Source of the DNA: Pseudomonas putida S13.1.2
GTDB lineage: Bacteria; Pseudomonadota; Gammaproteobacteria; Pseudomonadales; Pseudomonadaceae
Direction of reading: 5' to 3'
NCBI RefSeq assembly: GCF_000498395.2
Contig: NZ_CP010979.1
Span: 4,650,001 to 4,714,000, forward strand
Length of the DNA stretch: 64,000 nt
Shown: piece by piece, positions 8,679-18,883 of the stretch
How positions within the stretch are numbered: position 1 is the stretch's first letter
Layout of the letters: each line of letters opens with the position of its first letter
Notes under the pieces: generated by a model
What the model was told of the DNA's origin: nothing
Database searches by the model: none
Seen by the model: only the letters and a program-made list of their open reading frames with translations
Made by a program: the position numbers and the translations under genes

Positions 8679-9455
8679 ATGAATCAATATATAGCACAAA
8701 CCTATACTGCATATGGCTACGCAGCGAAACTACCGACAGAGAAAATTCTTTTGGGGTTTAATGGTGAGCACCCTGACCTGCAGACAAGGCTCTATATTTT
8801 GGGTTCCGGGTATAGGGCTTACGCCGCAACATTAATGCGTTTCATGTCGCCCGACATTTTAAGTCCTTTCTCTCACGGCGGCATTAATACATATAGCTAT
8901 TGCCTAAATGACCCAATCAACAACATTGATCCCACCGGTCATGCTGGGGTTCGGTCGTTGATTAGCAGACGGCAACAACCAGTAGTTCGGACTCGCTCGC
9001 AGATTCTGTACCAACTAGACAGCCCATTCCAAGTCAATACTCCTTCTCGGTATGATGCTCCGCCTTACTTCACCTCCCATCCAGAGGCATTTTCGACACC
9101 TGGCACTCCCCCCGCTTACAACCCCGGAAAGCTTCCAGAGTATTCCAAGCGGCTGCCACGTGGTCACCAGCGCATTATCACGCCAACGTCATCCTCTGGG
9201 GAATTTGTTCAATTAGCATCGCCGCCAGCCTATGAAAAGCTACCACTGCAAACCCAAAAAAAAGATCCGCTGCCTACGCATCAGGCGGAAGCCTATCGAG
9301 CTGAGCTACTAGAAATCAATGGAAGATACCGCCGGTTACACAACATGGTCGGAAGGCTCCGGCGCTCAAACATGTTTGTCCCCGAGGAATACCGCAGCAA
9401 TCTTAATGATCTGCGCCGTGAGCGAAATAATATTCGCGATTTGCTAAGGGAATAA
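8679..9455 (+). CDS. Orphan Rhs-core protein with Pro-rich PPxY-containing tail
   Basis: 258-residue protein. Residues about 23-88 are the conserved C-terminal end of the Rhs/YD-repeat core (LLGFNGEHPDLQTRLYILGSGYRAY, MRFMSPDILSPFSHGG, NTYSYCLNDPINNIDPTGH). None of the upstream YD-repeat shell is present. After the DPTGH boundary, where Rhs toxins normally start, there is a Pro/Tyr-rich low-complexity stretch with two PPAY motifs (about residues 149 and 189) and a charged helical end (about 210-258, Arg/Leu/Asn-rich). The gene is visibly AT-richer than its neighbours, suggesting transfer. Small Rhs-core proteins of this build occur repeatedly in P. putida-group genomes; their function is unknown. 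The ATG has AGGT 9 bases upstream. Confidence 0.75.
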   Translation: MNQYIAQTYTAYGYAAKLPTEKILLGFNGEHPDLQTRLYILGSGYRAYAATLMRFMSPDILSPFSHGGINTYSYCLNDPINNIDPTGHAGVRSLISRRQQPVVRTRSQILYQLDSPFQVNTPSRYDAPPYFTSHPEAFSTPGTPPAYNPGKLPEYSKRLPRGHQRIITPTSSSGEFVQLASPPAYEKLPLQTQKKDPLPTHQAEAYRAELLEINGRYRRLHNMVGRLRRSNMFVPEEYRSNLNDLRRERNNIRDLLRE

Positions 9456-9505
9456 CGCAAGGCGTGAAATTCGCCCAGGCTTCGTGATCGGTCCACTCAT
9501 AGAAA

Positions 9506-9534
9506 TAAAGCCCCTCAATTGGAGGGGCTCTTGT
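9506..9534. terminator. Bidirectional Rho-independent terminator
   Basis: Inverted repeat AGCCCCTC-AATT-GGAGGGGCT with AAATA before and CTTGTT after it, located between the Rhs-core gene and convergent fdhA; it can terminate either transcript. Confidence 0.75.
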
Positions 9535-9547
9535 TAGCAGAGGCTGA

Positions 9548-10747
9548 TTACGCCGCACCCCACATCTTGTGCGGGTCGATCACAAACTTCTTCGGTACAC
9601 CCGCATCAAACTCGCCATACCCTTCTGGCGCCTGATCCAGGTTGATCACCTGCACCCCCACTACTTCAGCAATGTTGATGCGGTCCCACATGATCGCCTG
9701 CATCAGCTGGCGGTTGTACTTCATGGTCGGGGTCTGGCCGGTGTGGAAGCTGTGCGACTTCGCCCAGCCCAGGCCAAAGCGTATGCTCAGCGCGCCGATC
9801 TTGGCGGCGGCATCGACCGCGCCCGGGTCTTCGGTCACGTACAGGCCCGGGATACCGATGTTGCCGGCCACGCGGGTAACCTGCATCAGCGAGTTCAGCA
9901 CAGTGGCCGGTGCTTCGTGCTTGGCGCCTTCGTGGCCATGGCCACGCGCTTCGAAGCCAACGGCGTCGACGGCGCAGTCCACTTCCGGCTCGCCGAGGAT
10001 GTCGATGATCTGTTCGTGCAGCGGGGTGTCCTTGGACAGGTCGACCACTTCAAAGCCCTGGGACTTGGCGTGGGCCAGGCGGGCCGGGTTCAGATCGCCG
10101 ACGATGACGCAGGCAGCGCCCAGCAGGCGCGCCGAGGCAGCGGCGGCCAGGCCGACCGGGCCGGCGCCAGCTACATAAACGGTACTGCCTGGACCAACGC
10201 CGGCAGTCACGGCACCGTGGTAGCCGGTAGGCAGGATGTCGGACAGGCAGGTCAGGTCACGGATTTTTTCCATGGCCTTGTCGCGGTCTGGCAGTTTCAG
10301 CAAGTTGAAGTCGGCGTATGGCACCAGCACGTATTCAGCCTGGCCGCCGGTCCAGTCGCCCATGTCGACGTAGCCGTAAGCACCACCGGCGCGGGCCGGG
10401 TTTACGGTAAGGCAGACGCCGGTGTGCATCTCTTTGCAGGAGCGGCAGCGGCCGCAGGCTACGTTGAACGGTACCGACACCAGGTCGCCGATTTTCAGAC
10501 GTTCGACATCCCGCCCGATCTCGACGATTTCACCGGTGATTTCGTGGCCCAGGACCAGGCCGACCTGGGCAGTGGTGCGGCCACGGACCATGTGCTGGTC
10601 GGAGCCGCAGATGTTGGTGGAGACCACCTTCAGGATGACGCCGTGCTCGATCTTCTTGCCACGCGGGTCCTGCATTTTCGGGTAGTCGATGTGTTGCACT
10701 TCGACCTTGCCGGCGCCGAGATATACCACTCCACGATTGCCAGACAT
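9548..10747 (-). CDS. fdhA: Glutathione-independent formaldehyde dehydrogenase
   Basis: 399-residue zinc-dependent medium-chain dehydrogenase matching the P. putida enzyme that oxidises formaldehyde to formate with tightly bound NAD. Catalytic zinc ligands are visible as Cys47 (NICGSD) and His68 (GHE). The structural zinc is held by Cys98, Cys101, Cys104 and Cys112. The NAD fold shows VYVAGAGPVGLAAA. Length equals the family's. It is the last gene of the glyA-sox-purU-fdhA group and removes formaldehyde made when sarcosine is oxidised. GAGGTAAG precedes the ATG; the 270 bases to purU hold a REP pair, so it may also have its own promoter. Confidence 0.96.
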   Translation of the reverse strand: MSGNRGVVYLGAGKVEVQHIDYPKMQDPRGKKIEHGVILKVVSTNICGSDQHMVRGRTTAQVGLVLGHEITGEIVEIGRDVERLKIGDLVSVPFNVACGRCRSCKEMHTGVCLTVNPARAGGAYGYVDMGDWTGGQAEYVLVPYADFNLLKLPDRDKAMEKIRDLTCLSDILPTGYHGAVTAGVGPGSTVYVAGAGPVGLAAAASARLLGAACVIVGDLNPARLAHAKSQGFEVVDLSKDTPLHEQIIDILGEPEVDCAVDAVGFEARGHGHEGAKHEAPATVLNSLMQVTRVAGNIGIPGLYVTEDPGAVDAAAKIGALSIRFGLGWAKSHSFHTGQTPTMKYNRQLMQAIMWDRINIAEVVGVQVINLDQAPEGYGEFDAGVPKKFVIDPHKMWGAA

Positions 10748-10912
10748 GCTCTTACCTCGCTTGATTTTTATTTATGCAGCGGTGGTTGAACGCGCCGCCA
10801 TCCATGGGCGGCTTGTGTTACTGGAATGCAGGGAATTGTGGGCCTGATAGGCCGGGGTGCACTGACTGGAAGCGACAGGGGGATGTCTTTTAGCGGCAGG
10901 TACAAAGGTGTG

Positions 10913-11007
10913 AGGCCATTCGCGGGACAAGCCCGCTCCCACAGGCTCACCGCTCTTTCGAACATGGCGATGAACCTGTGGGAGCGGGCTTGTCCCGCGA
11001 AGAGGCC
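10913..11007. repeat. REP pair between purU and fdhA
   Basis: Inverted GCGGGACAAGCCCGC-type REP pair inside the one-carbon gene group. Confidence 0.85.
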
Positions 11008-11018
11008 GGTACAGGATG

Positions 11019-11876
11019 TCAGAGCACGACCGTGCGGTTGGCGTTGAGGAACACCCGCCGCTCGATGTGATACCCCACAGCCCGCGCCAGGGTCAGGCAT
11101 TCGATATCCCGCCCCTTGGCAATCAGGTCTTCCGGATAGTGGCTGTGGTCCACCACCTCGACGCCCTGGGCAATGATCGGCCCTTCGTCGAGGTCGTTGT
11201 TGATGTAGTGCGCCGTGGCACCCACCATCTTCACGCCCTTGTTGTAGGCCTGGTGGTAAGGCTTGGCGCCCTTGAACCCTGGTAACAGCGAGTGGTGAAT
11301 GTTGATCGCCCAGCCATCCAGGCGCCGGCACAGCTCGGGCGACAGCACCTGCATGTAACGGGCGAGGATAACCAGCTCGGCACCCGTTTCCTCGATCACC
11401 TGCAGCACCTTGCGCTCTTGCCCCGCCTTGTCGTTGGGGTCGAGGGCGAAGTGGTAGTAGGGGATCTTGTGCCAGTGCGCCAGGGGCTCGAGGTCGGGGT
11501 GGTTGGACACCACCGCAACCACGTCCATGCCCAGTTGGCCGATGCGCTGCCGGTACAGCAGGTCGTTCAGGCAGTGGTCGGCCTTGGACACCATGATCAC
11601 CACCTTGGGGCGGTGATTGGGTGCGGTCAGCTCAAAGGCCATGCCGAACGCTTCGCTGCGCTCGGCCAGGCCGGCACGGAAGCCCGTTTCGTCGAAATCG
11701 TCCGGCTGGCGGAATTCGACGCGAATGAAGAAGCGCCCCGACTGCCGGTCATCGAAGGAGTGGTGCTCAGTCACGTAGCAGCGCTGCTCGAAGAGGTAAC
11801 GCGTCACCACGTCGACGGTGCCGAGCATGCTCGGGCAGTCGGCGGTGAGAATCCAGGTATCCGGTGCCCGACTCAT
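11019..11876 (-). CDS. purU: Formyltetrahydrofolate deformylase
   Basis: 285-residue cytoplasmic enzyme that hydrolyses 10-formyl-tetrahydrofolate to formate and tetrahydrofolate. An N-terminal ACT domain (WILTADCPSMLGTVDVVTRYLF, residues 8-29 region) is followed by a formyltransferase domain with the catalytic block NIHHSLLPGFKGAKPYHQA (about 227-245). It follows soxG by 12 bases with TAAGGAGAG as ribosome-binding site, so it is co-transcribed with the sarcosine oxidase genes. It regenerates free folate, which SoxA needs to accept the methyl carbon. Confidence 0.95.
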   Translation of the reverse strand: MSRAPDTWILTADCPSMLGTVDVVTRYLFEQRCYVTEHHSFDDRQSGRFFIRVEFRQPDDFDETGFRAGLAERSEAFGMAFELTAPNHRPKVVIMVSKADHCLNDLLYRQRIGQLGMDVVAVVSNHPDLEPLAHWHKIPYYHFALDPNDKAGQERKVLQVIEETGAELVILARYMQVLSPELCRRLDGWAINIHHSLLPGFKGAKPYHQAYNKGVKMVGATAHYINNDLDEGPIIAQGVEVVDHSHYPEDLIAKGRDIECLTLARAVGYHIERRVFLNANRTVVL

Positions 11877-11888
11877 GTTCTGCTCTCC

Positions 11889-12521
11889 TTAAGCTTCGAT
11901 GCTCAGGCCGTATTCGGCCGAAGCGTCCTGCAGCCACAGCCACCAGTAGTCGGCGAAGCTGCGGCGAATCACCAGTTCCCAGGTGTCTTCGGCGGTACGG
12001 CGGATCACCAGTTGCGACTTGGCGAACACAGTACCCACAGCCTTGCCCACCGGAAAGTTGTTCGGGTGAACATCATAGCTGGTGGATTTCATCAGCACTT
12101 CGCGCACGTTCGGGCCGCGCAGTTCCAGCAGGCTTTGCCCGCCGCTGACGTTGACCACCTGGATGTGCTGGCCATCAAGGGCCGCGCGCAGCTTTTGCTC
12201 GACCGCCAGTTCCTGGCCACCGGGCACGATCAGCAGCCACTCGTCGGGGCCGACCCATTGCAGCGACATGTCGTTGTTGGCAACCACGGTCAGGGCTACT
12301 GGCAGCTCCAGGCCCAGGGCCTTGTGCACGCCGGCGGCGAACTCCGGGTTGTGGCCATCGCCACGCAGGGTCAGGTGGCCAAGGAATTTGCGTTCACGCA
12401 GGGTCACGCCTGCGTTCTTGCGGCCTTTGCCAACCAGGCTGGCCAGGTCGGCGTGGTGCAGTGGCGACTGGGCCTTGGCCTCGGCGCCGGGGTTTTGCTG
12501 GAAGACGTTGATAGCGCTCAT
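11889..12521 (-). CDS. soxG: Sarcosine oxidase gamma subunit
   Basis: 210-residue gamma subunit of heterotetrameric sarcosine oxidase, structurally a GcvT-like folate-binding half without catalytic cofactors. Typical blocks: VGPDEWLLIVPGG (about 110-122), GGQSLLELRGPNVREVL, and the C-terminal RSFADYWWLWLQDAS. It lies downstream of soxA, separated by about 140 bases containing a REP pair, and is followed closely by purU. Confidence 0.93.
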   Translation of the reverse strand: MSAINVFQQNPGAEAKAQSPLHHADLASLVGKGRKNAGVTLRERKFLGHLTLRGDGHNPEFAAGVHKALGLELPVALTVVANNDMSLQWVGPDEWLLIVPGGQELAVEQKLRAALDGQHIQVVNVSGGQSLLELRGPNVREVLMKSTSYDVHPNNFPVGKAVGTVFAKSQLVIRRTAEDTWELVIRRSFADYWWLWLQDASAEYGLSIEA

Positions 12522-12562
12522 TTCTTACCTGCCTTGAATTCTGTAGTTCCGAGCAACGCCGA

Positions 12563-12640
12563 ACCTGTGGGAGCGGGTTCACCCGCGAAGAGGCCAGTGA
12601 GGCCAACATCGCATTCGCGGGTAAACCCGCTCCCACAGGG
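12563..12640. repeat. REP pair between soxA and soxG
   Basis: Inverted GCGGGTTCACCCGC-type pair lying inside the sox operon. Confidence 0.85.
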
Positions 12641-12663
12641 TTTGGCGCCACCATCCGGGGGCC

Positions 12664-15600
12664 TTAGACGTTCTGCCGCTCACCCTTCGGATCGAAGAAC
12701 ACCGAAGACACGATTTCCGCCTCGATCACGCTGCCATCTGCCTGCGGCGAGTAGACACGCTCGCCCATGCGCTTGAGGCCGCCTTTGACCACACCCATGG
12801 CGAACGAATAGCCCAGGGAGTTGGACGCGTAGCTGGAGGTAACGTGGCCAACCATGTCCATCGGGATCGGCTGTTTCGGGTCGAACACCAGCTGGGCGCC
12901 TTCCGGCAGCCACTTGGTCGGGTCGACCGGCTTCAGGCCTACCAGCTGTTTGCGGTTCTCGCGCACGCAGTCTTCGCGGTTCATGCCACGCAGGCCGATC
13001 CACGAATAAGGCTTGTTGCGGCCCACACACCAGCTCATGTTCAGGTCGTCCGGGTTCATCGAACCGTCGGTGTCCTGGCCAACGATGATGAAGCCCTTCT
13101 CGGCACGCAGTACGTGCATGGTCTCGGTGCCATACGGGGTCAGGTTGTACTTCTTGCCGGCCTCGATGATCTGTTCCAGCACGCCCATGGCGTAGTTGGC
13201 CTGCACGTTGACTTCGTACGACAGCTCACCGGTGAACGAGATGCGGAACACACGGGCCGGCACGCCGCCGACGTTGCCTTCCTTCCAGGTCATGAACGGG
13301 AAGGCTTCCTTGTCCATGTCGATGTCGGTCAGCTCGCTGAGCAGCTTGCGGCTGTTGGGGCCGGACAAGGTCATGGTGGCCCAGTGGTCGGTGACCGAGG
13401 TGAAGTACACCTTCAGCTCCGGCCATTCGGTCTGGTGGTACAGCTCCATCCACTGCAGCACGCGGGCGGCACCGCCGGTGGTGGTGGTCATGATGAAGTG
13501 GTTGTCGCCAACGCAGGCGGTTACGCCGTCGTCGAAGACCATGCCGTCTTCCTTGCACATCAGGCCGTAGCGGGCCTTGCCCACGTCCAGCTTGGTCCAG
13601 GCGTTGGTGTAGATGCGGTTGAGGAACTCGCGCGCGTCCGGGCCCTGGATGTCGATCTTGCCCAGGGTCGAGGCGTCCAGCAGGCCCACGCTGTCGCGCA
13701 CGGCCTTGCACTCGCGGGCCACGGCGGCATGGATGTCTTCACCGGCTTTGGGGAAGTACCAAGGGCGCTTCCACTGGCCGACGTCTTCGAACTCGGCGCC
13801 GTTCTTCACGTGCCAGGCATGCAGGGCGGTGAAGCGCACGGGCTCGAACAGGTGACCACAGTGACGGCCCGCTACGGCGCCGAAGGTGACCGGCGTGTAG
13901 TTGGGGCGGAACATGGTGGTGCCCATTTCCGGAATGGTGATGCCGATCGAACGGGCGGCGATGGCCAGGCCGTTGATGTTGCCCAGTTTGCCCTGGTCGG
14001 TACCGAAGCCCAGCGCGGTGTAGCGTTTTACGTGCTCGACCGACTCGAAGCCTTCACGGGTGGCCAGCTCGATACCGGCCGCGGTCACGTCGTTCTGCTG
14101 GTCGACGAACTGCTTCGGCCCCTTGCTGCCTTTGTCGTGCGGCACCTGGAACAGCGCCACGGTGGCCTCTTCCTTGCGCGCCACGGTTTTTGGCAGGGTG
14201 CCGACAGAGGCTTTGAAGCCCGCCTCGGTGGCTGCGCGAACGCCGCCTTCGAAGCCATCGGCAATCACATCACCAAGGGCGTAGACGCCATTGATGCCAC
14301 CCACGCACTCGCGTTTCTGCGGCGCATCCCCCGGTACGAAACCGAGGATGTCGTCACGCCATACCGGGCGACCGCCCAGGTGCGAAGCCAGGTGAACGAT
14401 CGGGCTGTAGCCGCCGGAAGTTGCGATCAGGTCGCACTCAAGGGTTTCGCCTGGGCTGGTGACTTTGTGCGCCTGCACATCGATGGCCGCCACGCGGGCG
14501 CCGGTGACGTGCTTGCTGCCTTTGGCCTCGACCACGGCGCTGGAGGTGAGGATGCGGATGCCTTTGGCACGCGCTTCTTCAACCAGCGAGCCACGTGGGT
14601 TGTGGCGGGCATCGGCGATGGCGACCACTTGCAGGCCAGCGTCGTGCCAGTCCAGCGCGGCGCGGTAGGCGTGGTCGTTGTTGGTCGACAGCACCAGTTT
14701 GCGGCCCGGGGCCACGCCGTAGCGGCGCACGTAGGTGGAAACGGCACCGGCCAGCATGTTGCCCGGTACGTCGTTGTTGCCGTACACCAGCGGGCGCTCG
14801 TGGGCGCCGGGCGCCAGTACCACGCGCTTGGCGCGTACACGGTGCACACGGTGGCGTACCTGGCCGATCGGGGCGCGGTCGCCGAGGTGGTCGGTGAGGC
14901 GCTCGTGAATGGTCAGGAAGTTATGGTCGTGGTAGCCGTTGACCGTGGCGCGTGGCAGCAGGGTCACTTCCGGCAGGCCTTCCAGCTCTTTGATCACGGC
15001 GTTGACCCAGTCGGCGGCAGGCTTGCCGTCGAGGGTTTCGCGGCTGTCGAGCAGGCTGCCGCCAAACTCTTCCTGCTCGTCAGCCAGGATCACACGGGCG
15101 CCGCTGCGCGCAGCAGCCAGTGCAGCGGCCAGGCCAGCAGGGCCGGCGCCGACGATCAGCACATCGCAGTGCTGGTTCATGTAGTCGTAGCTGTCCGGGT
15201 CGTTCTGCAGCGGTGCACGGCCAAGGCCTGCAGCTTTGCGGATGTACTTCTCGTAGGTCATCCAGAACGATTTCGGGTACATGAAGGTTTTGTAGTAGAA
15301 GCCCGGCGGCATCATGCTGCCGCCCACCTTGCCGAGGATGCCCATGACGTCGTTGTTGACGTTCGGCCAGCCGTTGGTGCTGGTGGCGACCAGGCCTGCG
15401 TACAGCGCCTGTTGGGTGGCGCGCACGTTCGGGATCTGGGTGGCTTCGCTGGAGCCGATCTGCAGGATGGCGTTCGGCTCTTCGGTACCGGCAGCGATGA
15501 TGCCGCGTGGGCGCGAGTACTTGAAGCTACGGCCAACGATGTCGACGCCGTTGGCCAGCAACGCAGCGGCCAGGCTGTCACCGGCATAACCCTGGTAGGT

Positions 15601-15678
15601 CTTGCCGTTGAAAGTGAAGTTCAGGACCTTGCTGCGGTCGATGCGGCCGCCGCTGGCGAGGCGATAGGTCTGGCTCAT
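12664..15678 (-). CDS. soxA: Sarcosine oxidase alpha subunit
   Basis: 1004-residue alpha subunit of heterotetrameric sarcosine oxidase. Visible domains in order: a ferredoxin-like N-terminal region (FTFNGKTYQGYAGDSLAAALL), an NAD(P)-binding Rossmann domain with IVGAGPAGLAAALAAARSG (about 174-192), a pyridine-nucleotide-disulfide-like region with GDVIADGFEGGVRAA, and a C-terminal GcvT-like folate domain (from about 600, HAWHVKNGAEFEDVGQWKRP). The complex oxidises sarcosine to glycine and passes the methyl group to tetrahydrofolate or releases formaldehyde. It overlaps soxD by 4 bases (ATGA). Confidence 0.96.
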   Translation of the reverse strand: MSQTYRLASGGRIDRSKVLNFTFNGKTYQGYAGDSLAAALLANGVDIVGRSFKYSRPRGIIAAGTEEPNAILQIGSSEATQIPNVRATQQALYAGLVATSTNGWPNVNNDVMGILGKVGGSMMPPGFYYKTFMYPKSFWMTYEKYIRKAAGLGRAPLQNDPDSYDYMNQHCDVLIVGAGPAGLAAALAAARSGARVILADEQEEFGGSLLDSRETLDGKPAADWVNAVIKELEGLPEVTLLPRATVNGYHDHNFLTIHERLTDHLGDRAPIGQVRHRVHRVRAKRVVLAPGAHERPLVYGNNDVPGNMLAGAVSTYVRRYGVAPGRKLVLSTNNDHAYRAALDWHDAGLQVVAIADARHNPRGSLVEEARAKGIRILTSSAVVEAKGSKHVTGARVAAIDVQAHKVTSPGETLECDLIATSGGYSPIVHLASHLGGRPVWRDDILGFVPGDAPQKRECVGGINGVYALGDVIADGFEGGVRAATEAGFKASVGTLPKTVARKEEATVALFQVPHDKGSKGPKQFVDQQNDVTAAGIELATREGFESVEHVKRYTALGFGTDQGKLGNINGLAIAARSIGITIPEMGTTMFRPNYTPVTFGAVAGRHCGHLFEPVRFTALHAWHVKNGAEFEDVGQWKRPWYFPKAGEDIHAAVARECKAVRDSVGLLDASTLGKIDIQGPDAREFLNRIYTNAWTKLDVGKARYGLMCKEDGMVFDDGVTACVGDNHFIMTTTTGGAARVLQWMELYHQTEWPELKVYFTSVTDHWATMTLSGPNSRKLLSELTDIDMDKEAFPFMTWKEGNVGGVPARVFRISFTGELSYEVNVQANYAMGVLEQIIEAGKKYNLTPYGTETMHVLRAEKGFIIVGQDTDGSMNPDDLNMSWCVGRNKPYSWIGLRGMNREDCVRENRKQLVGLKPVDPTKWLPEGAQLVFDPKQPIPMDMVGHVTSSYASNSLGYSFAMGVVKGGLKRMGERVYSPQADGSVIEAEIVSSVFFDPKGERQNV

Positions 15679-16010
15679 ACTTTTTCCCCTTGGCCTTTGA
15701 CGGTCGACGGTGCGTTTGCAGCTTTACCGTTGGCGGTCACTTGCGGCTTCTCGCCAATCTTGTAGGTTTCCAGAATTTCGTAGGTCACGGTGTCGCGGGT
15801 GACGTTGAAGTACTGGCGGCAACCGGCAACGTGGTCCCACAGTTCATGGTGAATACCGCGAGGGTTGTCACGGTAGAACATGTAGGTACCCCACTCCTCG
15901 TCGGAGCAGGCGGCAGGGTCCAGCGGGCGGGCGATGTGCGCCTGGCCAGAGGCGTGAAACTCTTCTTCGGAGCGCAGCTCGCCGCAGTGGGGACAGAAAA
16001 TATGCAACAT
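15675..16010 (-). CDS. soxD: Sarcosine oxidase delta subunit
   Basis: 111-residue zinc-binding delta subunit. Zinc ligand candidates Cys6 and Cys9 (CPHCGE) and His60 and Cys64 (DHVAGC) match the delta subunits of known heterotetrameric enzymes to within one residue. The ATG at 16010 was chosen because it starts directly at the MLHIFCPHC zinc site; upstream in-frame sequence is out-of-frame soxB DNA. It is 14 bases after soxB and overlaps soxA. Confidence 0.93.
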   Translation of the reverse strand: MLHIFCPHCGELRSEEEFHASGQAHIARPLDPAACSDEEWGTYMFYRDNPRGIHHELWDHVAGCRQYFNVTRDTVTYEILETYKIGEKPQVTANGKAANAPSTVKGQGEKV

Positions 16011-16024
16011 GACGGTGTCTCCGG

Positions 16025-17275
16025 TTAGTGGGCGACGGCGGCGGCGCCGTGTTCGTCGATCAGTGCGCCGTTGTAGAAACGGTCCATGGAGAACGGCGCG
16101 GCCAGTGGGTGCATTTCGCCCTTGGCCAGGCTCGCAGCAAAGACGTTGCCCGAACCCGGGGTCGCCTTGAAGCCGCCAGTGCCCCAACCGCAGTTGAAGA
16201 ACATGTTCTTGACCGGGGTCTTGGTGATGATCGGGCAGGCGTCCGGCGAGGTGTCGACGATGCCGCCCCACTGGCGGTTCATGCGCACGCGCGAGAGGTT
16301 GGGGAACATCTCGACGATGGCCTGCAGGGTGTGCTCGATCACCGGGTACGAACCGCGCTGGCCGTAGCCGACCCAGCCGTCGATACCAGCACCGATTACC
16401 AGGTCGCCCTTGTCGGACTGGCTGATGTAGCCGTGCACGGCGTTGGACATGATCACGCTGTCGATGATCGGCTTGATCGGCTCGGATACCAGCGCTTGCA
16501 GCGGGTGCGATTCCAGCGGCAGGCGGAAGCCGGCCAGCTTGGCCATGTGCCCGGAGTTACCGGCGGTGACCACGCCAACGCGCTTGGCGCCGATGAAGCC
16601 TTTGTTGGTTTCCACACCAATGACCGCGCCGTTTTCCTTGCGGAAACCGATCACTTCGGTCTGCTGGATCAGGTCCACGCCCAGGGCGTCGGCAGCGCGG
16701 GCATAGCCCCAGGCCACGGCGTCGTGGCGGGCTACGCCACCACGGCGCTGAACGGTTGCGCCAAGGATCGGGTAACGGGTGTTCTTCGAGCAGTCCAGGT
16801 ACGGGATTTCGGCCGCGACCTGGGCGGTGTTCAGCAGCTCGCCATCGACGCCGTTGAGGCGGTTGGCGCTGACGCGGCGCTCGGAGTCACGAATGTCCTG
16901 CAAGGTGTGGCACAGGTTGTAGACGCCGCGCTGGGAGAACATGACGTTGTAGTTGATGTCCTGAGACAGGCCTTCCCACAGTTTCATGGCGTGCTCGTAC
17001 AGCTGCGCCGACTCGTCCCACAGGTAGTTGGAACGCACGATGGTGGTGTTACGGGCGGTGTTGCCGCCGCCCAGGTAACCTTTCTCGATCACGGCAACGT
17101 TGGTGATGCCGTGCTCTTTAGCCAGGTAGTAGGCCGTGGCCAGGCCATGGCCGCCACCGCCGACAATAACCACGTCGTACACCTTTTTAGGGGTTGGCGT
17201 GCGCCACATGCGCTGCCAGTTTTCGTGGTGGCTGAGGGAGTGTTTGAAGAGGCCGAAGCCCGAGTAGCGTTGCAT
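16025..17275 (-). CDS. soxB: Sarcosine oxidase beta subunit
   Basis: 416-residue flavoprotein subunit that carries the sarcosine-oxidising site. An FAD fold begins with YDVVIVGGGGHGLATAYYLA (residues 33-52). His184 in ARHDAVAW corresponds in position (with an 11-residue longer N-terminus) to the histidine that binds FMN covalently in the Corynebacterium and Stenotrophomonas enzymes. It is preceded by glyA (15 bases) and followed by soxD (14 bases), in the standard order soxB-D-A-G. Confidence 0.95.
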   Translation of the reverse strand: MQRYSGFGLFKHSLSHHENWQRMWRTPTPKKVYDVVIVGGGGHGLATAYYLAKEHGITNVAVIEKGYLGGGNTARNTTIVRSNYLWDESAQLYEHAMKLWEGLSQDINYNVMFSQRGVYNLCHTLQDIRDSERRVSANRLNGVDGELLNTAQVAAEIPYLDCSKNTRYPILGATVQRRGGVARHDAVAWGYARAADALGVDLIQQTEVIGFRKENGAVIGVETNKGFIGAKRVGVVTAGNSGHMAKLAGFRLPLESHPLQALVSEPIKPIIDSVIMSNAVHGYISQSDKGDLVIGAGIDGWVGYGQRGSYPVIEHTLQAIVEMFPNLSRVRMNRQWGGIVDTSPDACPIITKTPVKNMFFNCGWGTGGFKATPGSGNVFAASLAKGEMHPLAAPFSMDRFYNGALIDEHGAAAVAH

Positions 17276-17290
17276 GGTCGTTTACTCCAC

Positions 17291-18544
<1,254 letters not shown>

Positions 18545-18883
18545 CGTGTATCTCCCGGCAGCGATCGTTTTTTGTCGTGGGGCACTGTGGCCCTTTGTGG
18601 CGATGGTATGACTGGCGGGGTCTGGTCAGATGCCTGCGCACGCCTTGCAATGGCGCGTTTACGACATTCGTTTTGCACTGGGTTCTCTGGCCCTATCGCC
18701 GGCAAGCCAGCTCCCACAGAAATTGCAGCGTCCTCAAGCCCTGTGGAGTACCTGTGGGAGCTGGCTTGCCGGCGATAGGGGCTGTACAGGCAAAGCTGAA
18801 AATCAGCCGATACACAGCTTGTATAGGCAACCGCTGAATCGATGGTTTAGAGTGCTGTTCTGCGTCGTTCACAGGACCGTGTC
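18545..18883. other. Divergent glyA / ltaE intergenic region
   Basis: 339 bases between divergent glyA and ltaE. It holds a REP pair at 18688-18780. The segment next to glyA (about 18560-18670) is REP-free and should contain the sox operon promoter and activator site. I could not identify a clear direct repeat there, nor a glycine-riboswitch-like leader. Confidence 0.5.
18688..18780. repeat. REP pair, GCCGGCAAGCCAGC type
   Basis: Inverted pair ending in GGCCCTATCGCCGGC / GCCGGCGATAGGG between glyA and ltaE. Confidence 0.85.

Noticed and set aside
12844..15765. Long open frame antisense to soxA (over 900 codons)
   Set aside because: Shadow of a GC-rich gene: His/Gln/Val-rich composition, no domains and the sense strand encodes an intact SoxA.
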